Source of the DNA: Gautieria morchelliformis
Taxonomy: Eukaryota; Basidiomycota; Agaricomycetes; Gomphales; Gomphaceae
NCBI GenBank assembly: GCA_015179125.1
Contig: WHVA01000230.1
Coordinates: forward strand, 62,001-126,000
Direction: 5' to 3'
Length of the DNA: 64,000 nt
Shown here piece after piece: positions 10,985-23,042 of this stretch. Both the position numbers and the translations under genes were made by a program. The notes under the pieces are model-generated. The model worked only from the letters and a program-made list of their open reading frames with translations, searched no databases and had not been told where the DNA came from. Position 1 is the first letter of the stretch; every line of letters starts with the position of its first letter.

Positions 10985-11490
10985 TTATATACACAAATGT
11001 CGTTCGGTCTGCTCTGCGTGCCCGAGGTTCTGCTGCCTCCGCCCACAGGTGACGACGGTTTCTCCCACGACCCACGTGACCCGCACACGGCGTCCCAGGT
11101 GAATTCCGCCCTGTGCATGACGGCCACGTGTCCCAAGCTCTGTTTGTTTGGCTTCGGGTTCCTGGCTACATCTTATGTAACTTCCTTGCTTCTTCCCTTC
11201 TCTTGGTAACTTGGCGCGACGGCGCTTCTGTCCTTGTCGTGCTTCTGTCGTCAATCGGAAGTTGTGGGTGCTTCTTTTGCTTGCTTCTGCTGCTTCTGTT
11301 GGTTCTATGCGCCTGTGTACATAGCTCTGGCCCTGACTTGCTAGTTTATGGCGCAACCTTTTCATGTGCGCACTTTGAGGAGTGTGGAGACGCTTCTGTT
11401 CTAGATTGTTCTCGCCATCTTCCATCCTTTTATATTTTCAGTTTTAATTATTGCTCCTCTCCACGCACAAGCTGATCCTTCTACATCAGG
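10985..11490 (-). repeat. Composite repeat, copy D (modules M4 and M5, reversed)
   Basis: Read on the minus strand, this matches the M4-M5 junction of the other copies. It has the sequence around CGTCTCCACACTCCTC and AAGATGGCGAGAACAA (compare 54590-54680), then the Arg/Lys-rich region, then sequence near CCACGTGACCC like M5 of copy B. A minus-strand ORF (10985-11425, 146 codons) begins MEDGENNLEQKRLHTP, and a start-like MEDGENNVEQKRLHTPP is also read at 54607. The solo LTR at 10274 sits directly against its left edge. Function unknown. Confidence 0.65.
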
Positions 11491-12780
11491 TACCACTCTG
11501 TGCCACCGATCACAGGTAGAATATAATACCTTCCATCCACCGAATAACAATATTACTTACGGGCATATACGTTACAGGTATGGTGGTCCTTCTGATCGGC
11601 AGCTCTCTCGTCGGTGCCTCGGGTGCCCCACAAGGGGACTATTTCAGATGTCCCACCATGCTTGTACTGCGACTGCTGCCATGGGGCTCTCCTGACTTCA
11701 TCGGCATCTGATTCTTCAGCCATAGGTCTCATGGAGTCGTTTGGGTCTCCCTTCCGGAAAAATATCAGTATTCTTGTCAGCTTGGCTGCTGGATGTATTG
11801 TGGCGGGTGCAAGTGGCCACATTAAGGCCATGCCCGCGATTACCTTCCTGTGGTACGCCGCGTCTAATGACTGTAAAGTCTGGATCTACAAAGCTGCCCT
11901 GCGAAAACGACAAGGGTCCATACATTTAAGATTGGAGTCTATGCTCCCGCTATTCTCAACAGTCAGTGGTTTTTTGCTGACATTTTAATTACTCTCCAGT
12001 TTCTGCAGGACAGTGCTTGCTGTGTAAGTCGACTAGCAGCGTTTCCCATGCTTGTGCTGCGCCTCCGCCCCGCCAGCGCGCACGGCGCAGCGTTTCCCCT
12101 CGCGGTCCCGCTGCTCGATGCTATATTCCATGCCCGTGGCGTGCAAGGCGAGGAGGGAGAGCATTCCCTGCATGAAGATCCTTGATTGCACGGTGACGGT
12201 GTCAAAAGGTCCTTTGCCACAAGAAATGGACCGGAGTGTGTCCACTGAAGCGAGGGAGGTGTCAAGTAGATGTAGGGGATGTAGAGCATGTGCGGTGCCA
12301 GCGCGTTGTCATCCTCCACAAGTCATACTGAGTAAAGGTAAAGTGCTTTATCTGCAAGCGCTCAGGGTCGGCTTCATCCTCATCAGCCGAAATGCTAGAC
12401 AAGCCAGGTAAACAGGGAGGGTGTTGGTCACAGGCCACATGCTGAGGAATGGACTTCGATTCCCGGTCGCTGTTCTTAGGCCGCTAGGCGAAGGATATAC
12501 CGTACATGGATGGAAGGAAATACAGGACCATTCGATTCTTCAGAGGAGATTAGGTTACATGATAGGCGGATACTTTCATTTCCTCGCGTTTTTTGTTTTG
12601 GTGTCGAAGAGAGAGCTATTGGATACTGGGATAGCGATCCTGTGGGCACGGACACTACATGATCTCACGTGACAATGTACAAACTGCACAGTGCAGACCC
12701 GGGTAACCGGCGGCGTCCGGCGGGTATCCGAAATTTAGGAACTTATACAGATCTGTCTCACAAGGCATTCTGGCAGCAAG
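11491..12780. other. Interval with unassigned coding-like fragments
   Basis: A plus-strand ORF at 11614-11988 and minus-strand ORFs at 11553-11831 and 12033-12245 have protein-like composition (the last reads MQGMLSLLALHATGMEYS). None matches a family I recognise, and no start, stop and splice pattern fits a single gene. They may be remnants of host genes carried between repeats. Nothing else is supportable here. Confidence 0.35.
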
Positions 12781-12959
12781 CAGAGGACTCACAGCTCAAT
12801 TTCGTCCGTATTTTCCATGTCTAAAAGGGCTATGACCTGACAACTGCCGCACATAATTTCTGAACAAGGTCCCATGACTCCAACAGGCGTTATGTCCCAC
12901 CGGACTGAGAGTTTCCATTACTGGAGTCACAGCTGGGAGAATCACTAAGTCAAGCTTCA

Positions 12960-14482
12960 AGAACGCATGTGACCTGGCGCACGCGTCAGGCGCAGCAGAG
13001 GCACCGGACATGATGTCAGGGACGTCGCACTCAACCGCGCTGTTCCACCTTGAGGCGACACCTGTGGCGTGCCCCACGATTGCGCACGCCCCATGGGGCC
13101 TGCCTCTCCTCGTGTCCAACCCCCTCGCGTGCATCCCAGCCGTGTCCCCTGCGCCGGAGATGGCGGAGCAGACGCACGCGGGGCGGGTCCCCCCATTCTG
13201 CACGACGATGACCCAGAGTTGCTCTTCTCCTCAACCCCATCACCACCACTGTCTTCGAGCAGGCCAAAGCATGCTCTCAGGAACCATCGCCCACGCTGGC
13301 AAACCCCGCGGCAACGACGCTCCATGAGGGGGACCCCTTCCTCCTCACCCTCACGACACTCGCAAAGGTGCTCTACACGCACGTGTGCGTCAGCCCCGCT
13401 CGTGCGCTTCCCCATGTGCGTGGTGGCGGCGTGGTTTAGGATGGGCAAAGCCGAGCGGATGATTGAACTTGTGCGAAACGAGCTGCGCATGGCAGCGATT
13501 CTCGTCGCGCAGAAGTACACCATCAGCATCCCGCATGCATGTGCCCCCGGCGTCGGCCTTGGAGCCATGAAGCGCCGTCCGGTGGCAGGGGCATAACACA
13601 CGTGGACAGACCTAGACCTCCCGTACCAGACCCCCGTGCGCGCAGCTCATGCACTCCACCTCCCCGTGCTCAAGCGGCTCGCCACGTCCACAAGCTGCAT
13701 TGTGTGTGTGCTGTGTGTCCAATGTCCCACATCACGTATTTCAATTCCTCATTTTTAACCTCGATTATTTACACACTCGTGTTGACGTGGCCCACTTTCA
13801 TGCAGGCACCCTCCTGGAATTCAATGGGCCGGTCCCTGCCCACGCACCCGCGCCCGTCCTCCCCACCCCTGCCCCCCCACCCCTCCCCCCACACCCACCC
13901 TGGCCGTCATTTCCCCTGCGCCCCAACACCGCTGACCCTCACCTCCGCCTGCGCCCCACCCCATCCGGCTCCTCCTTCGACCGCTCCACCACCATCCCTG
14001 CCTCAATCCACGCCCACTGTCTGCGACCAAGGTCAACCTACTCATGTCATCCCCCCTGTCCACTGCCCGCTCTGTCTCCGTGTCCGCCGGCATGCTGGGC
14101 ACAGGGTGCTTCGTGCCGCAATGCACAGGGTCGTTCTCCCTTGTGATCGCGGCGCTCACACAGCCGTAGATCATGATGAACGTGCTGCGGAAGCGCTGAC
14201 GCTGTGCATGGGACAGTGCGGCGCCCCGGCCGACCATGAACCCTTCCACGCGTGTGCCCGTATGGGTCATGCCTGCGCTGAGCATATGAAGGAGCGCTGC
14301 ACCCGCAGATGGAGCGGGGCGGGCGTGGTGCGTAGTCTGAGGTCTGAGTACATGTAGCACGAGCCGTGGCGCACGGTTTGTGCACAGATATTCCCCTTCG
14401 CATAGTATCTTTTCAGCATTGAGAACATACTCACACTTGGTTCTTCCAATTACAACGATGGTAGCGATTATTTACAGACTAC
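12960..14482 (+). pseudogene. Composite repeat, copy C, left part (module M1)
   Basis: From about 13220 the sequence follows M1 of copies A and B: HCLRAGQSMLSGTIAHA, then MIELVRNELRMAAILV. It then carries about 800 bp absent from the other two copies (13510-14320, including a Pro-rich reading KRRPVAGA and beyond). It rejoins M1 at GTGCGTAGTCTGAG near 14328 and ends in the same AT-rich tail. LINE-1 is inserted at 14494, and the continuation of copy C lies on its far side at 23043. Copies A and B may therefore be deletion derivatives. No functional frame is preserved. Confidence 0.6.
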
Positions 14483-16809
14483 ACTACAGCCTGTTTTTTT
14501 TTTTTTTTTTTTTTTTTTATATCCAATTTTTTGTCTTTTGGGGCCGTGCCCTATGTAAGACGGTGTGTACAATTTCGTTCTATCTGTTCTCCTTCCCGCC
14601 TTTTGTCCTCAACCTCTACTTATCCTCGGCGGGCAAAGCCCCGGGTTTGTCCATGCCTATGTGGGCGAGGTTGTGTGTGCGGCTGCATGCCTCCTCTTCT
14701 AGTTCCTTGTTCCCATCTCTGCCTTCTTCCTTTTGTCCCTCTTCTTCACTTGTAAGGATAGATCGCTGTATGTCCTCTCGAACCTTCCTGTATCGTTTAT
14801 ATACCGAAATATGTGTTCCATCGCACTGTGGCTTCCTAGAAGCGTTCTCACAGACTTCGCTCCTCTCCTCAACTCCTTCTCCAGGCGTTTCCTTTGTTCG
14901 CTGTACGCCGGGCATCGGAACAGGTAGTGATGGACAGTTTCTTGCACGCTTCTGCATGCTGGGCACATGGGTGAATCTGCCTTGCCAATCTTGTACAGGT
15001 GCTTGTTTAGCGCGATGTGCCCTGTCCTGAGCTGTACGAGTAGGCTAGCGTGTCGGCGTGGCATGTCTTTGGTGGTCTTTGAGAATGCTGCTGACGGCAT
15101 GCTTGGGTCAATTTCAAACGCACGCTGTACTCTGGGGGACTTAGCAAATGTATCCCTCACCATCTGCTTGAGCTCTGAGTTGTGTCTCTGGGTCTCTGCG
15201 GTCCTGCTTATCGGCATGTTCCCTCGACATTCGATGGGTATCTCCTGGTTTCTGCTGGAGTCCCCCTTTGCTGCCTTTTTGGCCTCCTCGTCTGCTCTTT
15301 CATTTCCTTCTATGCCTTCGTGCCCCGGTACCCACCTCATGACGACTTTCACTGCTGGCTGTTGCTCGACGACTCTCTGGACATGTCTGTGTAAAGCGTT
15401 GAATATGTACTGTCCTGATATGGTGCTCTCCCTTCGGGTCGTTTGGATCGCTGCCTGGTTGTCCAGAGCTATCGCATATCTTCTGCCCCTTTCCTCGTTG
15501 AGCATTTTGGCTCCCATAGCCGCTGCGGTCAGCTCAGCCTCAAACACCGTGTGCTCACTCTCTGGGCCCATGTACAGTCGTGCCGCTCTGTACTCTCTCC
15601 CGTTTTTGTACAGTACCGCTGCCGCCCCTACTCCGCCCTCTATGCATGACCCATCTGTGAATACCATCACGTCCGCACTCTCCCCTGCGATCTCCGCTAT
15701 TGCGTGTTCCTTGCTCTGCGGGATTTTTTGCGAAAAGCCGGGGTCCATTTGGGCCCAAACACTACGGTGTGGATCTTCTCCATACTGTCTGGTTTCAGGC
15801 TATAAGCATGCAGGATCTTGTGGAGGGGCGAGCGGTGCCGCTTTACGTATCTTTTGGCAGCCTTTTTTATCTTCGTGGTGAGAGGGTGGCCGTGCGGCAA
15901 GCAGGCCACACCGCCGCTCTGTGCACTAGCCTCGAGACTAGGAGCGGGAACGGCAGGAGGTTGGCGTGCGCATTGAGCGTATCAGTTGCCATGGTCCTTA
16001 GGGCCCCTGTTATGTCCAGGGCGGCCTGTCTCTGTATCTAAGCCAACTTATTCATATGTCCTTTCGTTCCCTTGGCACGTTTGGTGGCTGATATCAGGAA
16101 AATGTCAGCTGCGTAAAGCATTCGCGGCATGGCCACCGTCAGGTAATAGGTTCTCATGTGCTTAGCTGTGGCCCCCTTTGTGGTCTTCGCTAGTCTCCTA
16201 TACTGCCCAATGTATGCCTCTCCCTTTCTTAGTGTGTAGTTCGCATGTTCTTTAAACCTCAGTTCTTGGTCGACGATTACTCCTAACAGTTTGTGTGTCG
16301 CTGCTGGCTTTATCACGTGCTGTCCAATTTTAATTGACAGCCTCTGGACTGGCCTGGTTTTGCCTGGTCTTGTTGGATCTTTCTCTCTGCGTCTGGTGAG
16401 TCCTAGTAGACCGAACTTCTCGATGGCGAACTGGCAGTTGTGTTCTGTTGCCCAGCAGCTTGCACCCCCAGGCCTATTCATGATGTCCGCGAGCTTGTCG
16501 AAGGCCTCTCTGAGTGTGGCCCCTTCCGCTATCAGCGTTGTGTCGTTGACGGAGCCTACACTGCCCTCCCCTCTTCTATCCTTTACCACATCTATCAGGT
16601 CCGCATTATAGAATTGATATGCGATTGCTGACAATGGGCAGCCCTGATCCATCCTGCGTTCTATTGGCCTGGTCATCAAAGTGTAATCGTCGAAGTTGAC
16701 TGTCCTGAGCCTGCCTTGCACCTTCCGGCGTATCCAGTCTGTATATTCTTGGGGTATCCCTTTTCTGCACATATTGTGAGTGAGTCTGTCTAACAAATGC
16801 TTGGGAAAG

Positions 16810-17349
16810 TGTAGTAGACAGGAATTATAGGCAGTAGGTATGGACTTGTTGCTCAAAAGAATAGACTAGAAATTAATTCACTCTCTCAGTGAATTTAGTT
16901 GTCACTCTTAATATTATACACTACCTAGAAATTAATTCACTACAGGATTTCTAGGTCAACAAATCGAAAAGAAACAAGACTAATTTACTTGCCTCTCTCA
17001 GTGAATTTAGTTGTCACTGAGAGAGGAGGGAAATGTGTCTCATGCGCATGTACTACTAGCCGGCGCTTTAGCGCCCGTGGTACCACCGTGTGCCATGCTA
17101 AGCGCCCGTAGAACGTAGCACGGTAGTGAACAGCCGCAGCTCAAAAAGGAAACTTGTCCACAACCACCCACAAAGGGTCGGTTGGACAGAACATGAAAAG
17201 AAGTAGAAATACAGCTTCGAAAAATCAAAGAAAAATTTGACAAATCATAGAATGAATGTCAGCATGGTTTCAAGTCAAAATCAAAAGAAATACGAATGGT
17301 GGAATCTATTTGGCTTGATTTTGGTGCAGGAGCATAAATGCACCCAACA
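16810..17349 (-). mobile_element. Solo copia LTR (540 bp) in the LINE-1 RT domain, duplication GAAAG
   Basis: It begins TGTAGTAGACAGG and ends TGCACCCAACA, with GAAAG at 16805-16809 and 17350-17354. It shares the two hairpin blocks and the end sequences with the copia LTR at 28838. A ~150-bp central part (about 17060-17290) is different, so this is a diverged subfamily. It splits the RT sequence between LDIKGAF and the FPKHLLDRL region. Confidence 0.95.
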
Positions 17350-18401
17350 GAAAGCCCCTTTGATATCCAGAAACAGCGCTCCCAAAACCTTCCCCTTCCT
17401 CCATGCGACTTTGGCCTCTCCTACTATGTAGTGTATGGCGTCGGTCGTGGTCCGCCCTGGCCTACATCCAAAATGGTTGTCGGGCAGTAGTTGGTGCTTT
17501 TCCGCCATTTTTACTAGGTCCTCGGCCACGCATGCTGACAGAACCTTTCCTATCGTGTCTAGTAAGGCGATGGGTCTGTACGCCCCTGGGACTGTGTAAT
17601 CTGCCTTCACCGGCTTGTGCAGGACTCTCGTGATTGAGTCTCTCCATTCCGCTGGGTACACCTCCAACTCGAAGGTCGCGAAATAATGGGCCTATATGGG
17701 GGAGTAGGACTTTAATACACTGTTTAATGAGGACGTTTGGGATACCGTTCTCCCCTGGGGCCTTGAATGGGTTCAGCTTGTCTACTGCCCTCCTTATCTG
17801 TTCGTCTGAGATCGATTGGTATTTGAATGCTGGTGTGGGATATTCGTAGCCTCTCAGGACTTGTTCTATCTCGGCGGCTGGTTGTGGAAAGAACGTGTTG
17901 AAGAGCAGGTCTGCCTTTTGTTCGTTTGTTTCCGCTGTCAGCCATGTGCCGTCTTCGCGTGTCATCACCAGTGTCGGCACTCGCGCTCGTCCCCCGTCGG
18001 TCGCGTCTGACAATGCATACCTGTGCGCCATCCAAATTGTCTTTTGGTCAATGTTGGCCAGGAAATCCTTCCAGTGATCCTTTTTCGATCCCTCGATGGC
18101 CTCAGCATATTGGTTTCTGGCTACTCTATACTCTTCATGTGCCATGTCTGCTGAGTCGTTCCACCTCGTGTACGCCCTTCTGCCCAGCCATCTCGTCTCC
18201 GCCCTGATCTGTGTGAGCTGTAGTGACCACCAGCATTTCATGAATGGCGACGGCCTGCTTCTAGGTACCAACTCTTCAGTCACGTCTGCGATTGCTTCTG
18301 TCAGTGTCCTCAGGTGTCTGTAGAACTGCTGAGGGGTGGCCGGTGTCAGGGCACTTATGTCTTGTTCGAGCCTTTCTTTGAGCTGCTCTGTGTAGGCCCA
18401 C

Positions 18402-19603
18402 TGTCAAGATTGGTTTCTAGGCATTATTGTCATGTATTAGTGAACACAGCGAATGCCCGAATAACTTGTGCGAATAAGTATGCCGTTCAGCGAATAGGTG
18501 AACCAATGAATGTTCACAAGGTAAGAGGGTTTCCTGAATGGGGCTCGCCCTATCTACAGTCGTAGCGAAATAGCCCATGGCACTTGACGATGTAACGTGC
18601 AAGGTATCACGGAAGGGCTGTCTTAAGTCTCGACAATCCCTTTGCCGGCGAAGGTGCTCCTTTGGAGCCCTTTGCCAACAGCACAGAAAATGGTTCGAAG
18701 GCTAAGGTAACGAAGATGAAGTATGAGAACTCACCAGTGATGCCTAAGTCCTCTGCTAGTCAAAGATAGAAGTCTCCAAGAGAAGGCTCAAGACGATGAC
18801 CACAGCGAGGTCAAATTTGCACAAGATGAACGACGTATGATAATTGAACTGGGGAATATACATGCGAATGTAAACTATTTATATCGAATGCTCGTAAGGT
18901 ATTGGCGAATAGGAAAGAGGCCGTCGTGAGTTAGGGCCGGATAGGGGTGTGCAGTCATGATACTAAGTAGATGGAATAAACATACAATAGAGTGAGGGGA
19001 GAATGCGAACATGAAACGACAGAGAGTAAAAGGGGGCGAAGGCACTTATGGACAAAACCATGTCTTGGGACCTGCATACATGCTACCCTGCACGGACTCT
19101 TCGTTTCCTGGGTTGATCCCGCACGACCTATGGAAGGGACGTCCTGCGAACACACTTTGTCCATATGAACACCCAATGGGGTTGGATTAAGAAGATGATG
19201 GGGCTAATGATGAACCATCATGCCGGGTGAATGGTATCAATCATATTTGATGGCGTGCCTGCTGGCGAAATGCATGAGCAGCGAATAGCGGTTCGGAGAA
19301 TGGGGCGAACAGCGAGTAGAGTGGACGTAGAGGGGGAGTGGTCGGTAGGTGTGGTGAACTCTGACGAAGATGCTAGGGAGTGACGAGGGGGAACATAGAG
19401 GTAGCGCGGTAGGAGAAATAAACTGGTCATGACAGCTCCAACACCTGGCGTCCTGGCAGGAATGATGCGAATAGTGAATGCGAAAGCAGTATGGCGACGA
19501 ATATTTTGGCAACATATTCGCTGGTTCGGGAAGCCATTCGCTGGTTCAGGAGGTCATTCGCTGTGTGCTGAGGGATGATTCGCAGAATAAATGAATCATG
19601 ACA
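18402..19603. mobile_element. 1.2-kb LTR-like insertion with duplication CCCAC and GCGAAT motif clusters
   Basis: It starts TGTCAAGATTGG and ends AATCATGACA (TGTCA/TGACA ends). CCCAC lies at 18397-18401 and 19604-19608, and it interrupts LINE-1 ORF2 just after FRQVDW. No coding sequence was recognised. GCGAAT or its complement occurs repeatedly, as GCGAAT in the left part and mostly ATTCGC at the right end (19515-19585). A 5-bp duplication and TG/CA ends fit a solo LTR of a long-LTR family; orientation is unknown. Confidence 0.85.
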
Positions 19604-20032
19604 CCCACCAGTCCACCTGTCTGAAGTTGGGCTTCGCTATCTGTGTGCTATCTTTGACTGTGACGTCGAGTGTGGTGTCCATGGGGAAATGGTCGCTCTT
19701 TGGGGGTCTATCCTCCGGCACCACCCTGAAGCTGGTTAGTCTTTCAGCTAGCAGTGAAGACACAAAGACATTATCTGTGCGTGTATAGTTCCCGGTGGCC
19801 ATTGCTCTCAGTGTGGGTATCCCCTTTGGTAGGATCATCTGTAGGTCTAGCTCGGCTACCGCATCGAGTAGTATCTGCGCCTTATCCAGGTTAGCCCTTG
19901 TGAACAGGTGTGAATTGCTCAGCTCATCCCATGTCGGGTGATGTCTATTGAAATCCCCCAGCCATATTATCCCTTCTACGTTCTGTCCCTGCCTCTGCAT
20001 CCCTTCGTTGGCCGCCTGTCTTTGGAGATATG

Positions 20033-20720
20033 TGTTACGACCGTTCATTTCCGACTTCCGACCCTCAGTTCCGCCACTCCTTCCGCCCCTCTAATAGTTC
20101 CGCACAACGTTCCGCCCCTCCGACATTTCCGACATTCCGCCCCTTGTACATTTCCCTTGTTCTTTCGACTCTATTACTCGGACCCACCGGACCCACCTCG
20201 CCATCCATCAAAACCATATATCCGGTCACCCTTGTAGTTCGTTGTCAGATATGTTTTCCCGACCCCTTGTTCTTTGCCATTGTTCTACCCTACCCTGCAC
20301 CCCCCTTGTCAACCATTGTTCCGTATTAGTTACTTACCCCGTATGTCTATCCGATTCCTGCACTCTCCGGAACTTGCTTAGTATCATACCATTACTTGTT
20401 GTTTCTGCGCTTTGTATAAAACCCCCTCATGTATGTCTGTTATTCTGCAATCAGATAATCACCTTCAATACTTGATTTCCTTCGCTCCATCTCCTGTTCT
20501 TAGTACAGCGAGTCTAGCAAGACCTCAGTCTCTCCGCCTTCCGTCTTCCGTCTTCCGCCTCAGTTCTGACTCAAATTCCGACCAACCTCTAGCTCAGTAC
20601 TTTCCGACTTCCGACTCATTTCCGAAATACTTAGGACGATAGTTCATTGGGGGCGCAACCTACAAGTTGAAGCCGCTGTCCTTTCCAGTTCCGACTTAGT
20701 GGAAATCTCGATACGTAACA
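20033..20720 (+). mobile_element. Solo gypsy-type LTR with duplication ATATG
   Basis: The 688-bp segment starts TGTTACGACCG and ends TACGTAACA, with ATATG at 20028-20032 and 20721-20725. A TATA-like TTTGTATAAAACCCC near 20412 gives + orientation. From about 20240 onward it matches the solo LTR at 10274; the 5' quarter differs. It splits the LINE-1 endonuclease between the SDSIRAAQT and LQRQAANEG regions. Confidence 0.95.
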
Positions 20721-21112
20721 ATATGTCTGGGCGGCTCTTATGCTATCAGATTGCGTACAGTCACAGTATATGTTAATGATGAGCACATTACCCATGTTCG
20801 TTTTGACCCTTGCCGCTGTGGTGTCCGGTGTTCCTAATACTGCCTCCCACGCGCTTGTGGCTATTCTTTTGCTTATCAAAATCATTGATCTCGTCCTTTT
20901 ACCCTTTTCTTGAAAGTGCGTTTTGGGGTACACCGTGTACCAGCTGGGCGTCGCTCTAGAATTTCCTAGGAAATCAACATATGGTTCTTGTACTGCAAGC
21001 ATGTCATAATTGTCAGGTGAGCACTTAGCTAGCATCTCTGTTGTTGCGGTCAGTGACTTGTTAACGTTTTGTTGTCTAGTCTTCAATTTTTTGATCTGCA
21101 GGCTTTCCCTAT

Positions 21113-22895
21113 TCATCCCCGATGTGTGTTGTTGCCGCCTTCCTCACGTTCTCTCATTTGCTCCTGTCCGTGCATGTCTCCTATTCCGTATTCATCTAGT
21201 CGGCTTTGGCGAATTTCTCCCGCCTCTCGCTCCTGTCCTTGCCACCCCTGATCCCTATGCCCTATCTGGGGGTTGACCCCGCCTCTTCGCCCCCTTGTGC
21301 TTCCCCTGCGCTGTCTCCCTTCTCTGTGCCATGGGCCGTCCTCATCTGTCTGCTGTCTCTCGTGACTTCTGTAGTCCGTTTGTCTTTCACTTTGATATTC
21401 TTCCTCTGCCGCTTGTCTCCTCCTGCCCTCCTGTGCGCTGAATCTCCTTAACAAGTCCCCAGCATCTTCCACCTCCTCTTCTGCTCCGTTCTGCTCCCAC
21501 ATCCACGGATTCTTGTCTGGAAAGAACTTGTATGTGTGCTCTGGGTCTCCTTTCTCTGCCGCCAAGCATGCCGCCTTGAATATTGGGCATGTCCTGTCCC
21601 AGGACGCGTGTCCCTGTACATCGCAATTTGCACACCTGAACTTGCTCGGGTCGACCTCTTCACATTCCACTGTCCTGTTTTCACCTCCACACGTTCTGCA
21701 CCTGTCACGGCTGTTGCACTCGGCCATGATGTGTCTCGCATTGTATTTTTGGCACTTGAGGCATTGGCATGGTTCTCTTTTCATTCTTCTAGCCCATGTC
21801 CTCTTGCCGGCTATTATCAGTGCGTCCCTTATGTTTTGGTTCGCGGACTCGGTTGTGGCGAACCTGGTGATGACATGAGCGGATTTTTGTCCAGTTGTTC
21901 TTCTGTGTATGGGTTTTATCCACTGAGTTGATAGTAGGGAGCCAGCGGGGATCTTGGAATCTCGCTCGATTTTTCTCATCTCCGCGAGTGCGTCGGGTGA
22001 ATGGCTCAGGAGCACGTATTCCACTATCACCGTCATTGCCCGGTCCTTTATTACAGCTGCTCCACTGTTTCCTTGCTTAAGAAAGCCCTCCTGTTGGCCT
22101 GGATCCATCTTGCTGCCTCTTCCATTTCCATGTCGAACACTATTCCCCCGTTTGCAAGTTTTTTGGCCCCGACAAATGTCATGTTGGCTTGGCCGTGGTC
22201 CTCTTCTAGATTGCTAATCGTCTCGTTCGCCTTCGCTACCAGCTCCTGTTCTGTGAGTCCGCCGAGGGGGTCCTGCTCTCCTTGTGGGTCCTTATCTATC
22301 AGTATTTGCCTCGCTTTCGCTTTCACTTTTGCTTTTGCCAGGTTGTTCGGGTGTGACAGAGGTACATTACCTTCAACGCCGCTGCGTATGTCCTTTCCCC
22401 ACGTCCTTCCTCCCTCGCCTGCGCTCTCTGCTGGCCTATAATGCTCAGGTGCTCCATAAGGTTACTGGCTCCTTCTGTCGTGTCTTTTGCGATCTCCGTG
22501 ACCTCCTTCGCCGTCTTGGCCGCCACTTCGATCTTGGCTATGACTGGGGCGAGGCTCTTTTCCACGTGTCGCATGACCGCTGCCCCTACTCCCCTCACCG
22601 CTTCCTCCAACATCAAGATTGCAACCGCCCGTACTCCTTCTTGTAACGTCTTTCCGCTGACGTTGTGCACCAGCGACAGCAGCACGTAGCTGAGCTGCTC
22701 CGCTGAGAGGGGGTCCTCTTTGGCTAGATAGCCATATGTGTTGAGGTGGTTCCTGGCCTGCTCTCTTGTACGTACTGTCGCATTTGGCTCTGCTAATAGT
22801 TCAGCTCTAGATCTATTGCTGGTCTGCTGTGTGGCGCCCGCCCTCATGCGGCCTTGTGACGTGGTGGGCAAAAGTGGGTTGACGCTCGGCGGCAT
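21113..22895 (-). pseudogene. LINE-1 ORF1: coiled-coil and zinc-knuckle Gag-like protein (frameshifted)
   Basis: The start ATG at 22895 (MPPSVNPLLP) matches the LINE-2 start MPQSVEPQ. The N-terminal half is helical and charged (EQLSYVLLSLVHNVSGKTLQ, then AKTAKEVTEIAKDT). The C-terminal half has three Cys/His knuckles: CLKCQKYNARHIMAEC, CRTCGGENRTVEC and CANCDVQGHASWDRTC. These bind nucleic acid in the ribonucleoprotein particle. Frameshifts lie near 22340-22370 and 22080-22100. The stop (21113-21115) overlaps the ORF2 start, suggesting termination-reinitiation. Confidence 0.85.
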
Positions 22896-23042
22896 CGTTT
22901 TTTCGCCTGTTTTGTTTTTGCAGGGGCTGTATGGTATCGCTGGTAGTAGGCAGCGACACACTAGAGTGTTGTGTATCTATTGTGTACATGAGAAAATTGA
23001 TTTTGCATATTTTGGTGGTTGTGGTAGGCGTACTACAGCCTG

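Larger units (their letters stand above)
14699..21116 (-). pseudogene. LINE-1 ORF2: AP endonuclease, reverse transcriptase, RNase H (disrupted)
   Basis: The reading starts at ATG 21116, overlapping the ORF1 stop as ATGA. Endonuclease motifs: VQEPYVDFLGN, GDFNRHHPTWDE, SDHFPMDTT. RT motifs: KAPGENGIPN, YRPIALLDTIGKV, GCRPGRTTTDAI, RMDQGCPLSAIAYQF. The expected FVDD box reads SVND near 16540-16550. RNase H follows: FTDGSCIEGGVG, ALDNQAAIQ, GHEGIEGNERADEEAK. A Cys/His motif comes last: CPACRSVQETVHHYLFRC. Breaks are the LTRs at 16810, 18402 and 20033, frameshifts near 17680 and 15735, and a stop at 16038-16040. It would act in the nucleus by target-primed reverse transcription. Confidence 0.9.
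14494..23031 (-). mobile_element. LINE-1: full-length Tad-like LINE with three nested LTR insertions
   Basis: On the minus strand the element runs from a 5' end at 23031 to a poly(A) tail seen as 25 T residues at 14494-14518. The 11-bp duplication ACTACAGCCTG flanks it (14483-14493 and 23032-23042), and the uninterrupted site is present at about 1960-1980 and 44550-44575. Two ORFs are present: a zinc-knuckle ORF1, and ORF2 with AP endonuclease, reverse transcriptase and RNase H. Three LTR insertions (16810, 18402, 20033) plus their duplications account for 2445 bp, leaving 6093 bp, close to the 6073 bp of LINE-2. Frameshifts, stops and a mutated RT active site make it dead. Confidence 0.93.

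Noticed and set aside
13539-14357. 272-codon Pro-rich ORF
   Set aside because: High-GC, C-rich stretch open in several frames at once; no domain, and homologous repeat copies lack most of it.
14494-14518. Poly-T run as an RNA polymerase III terminator or microsatellite
   Set aside because: It sits exactly at the target-duplication junction of a minus-strand LINE, so it is the poly(A) tail.
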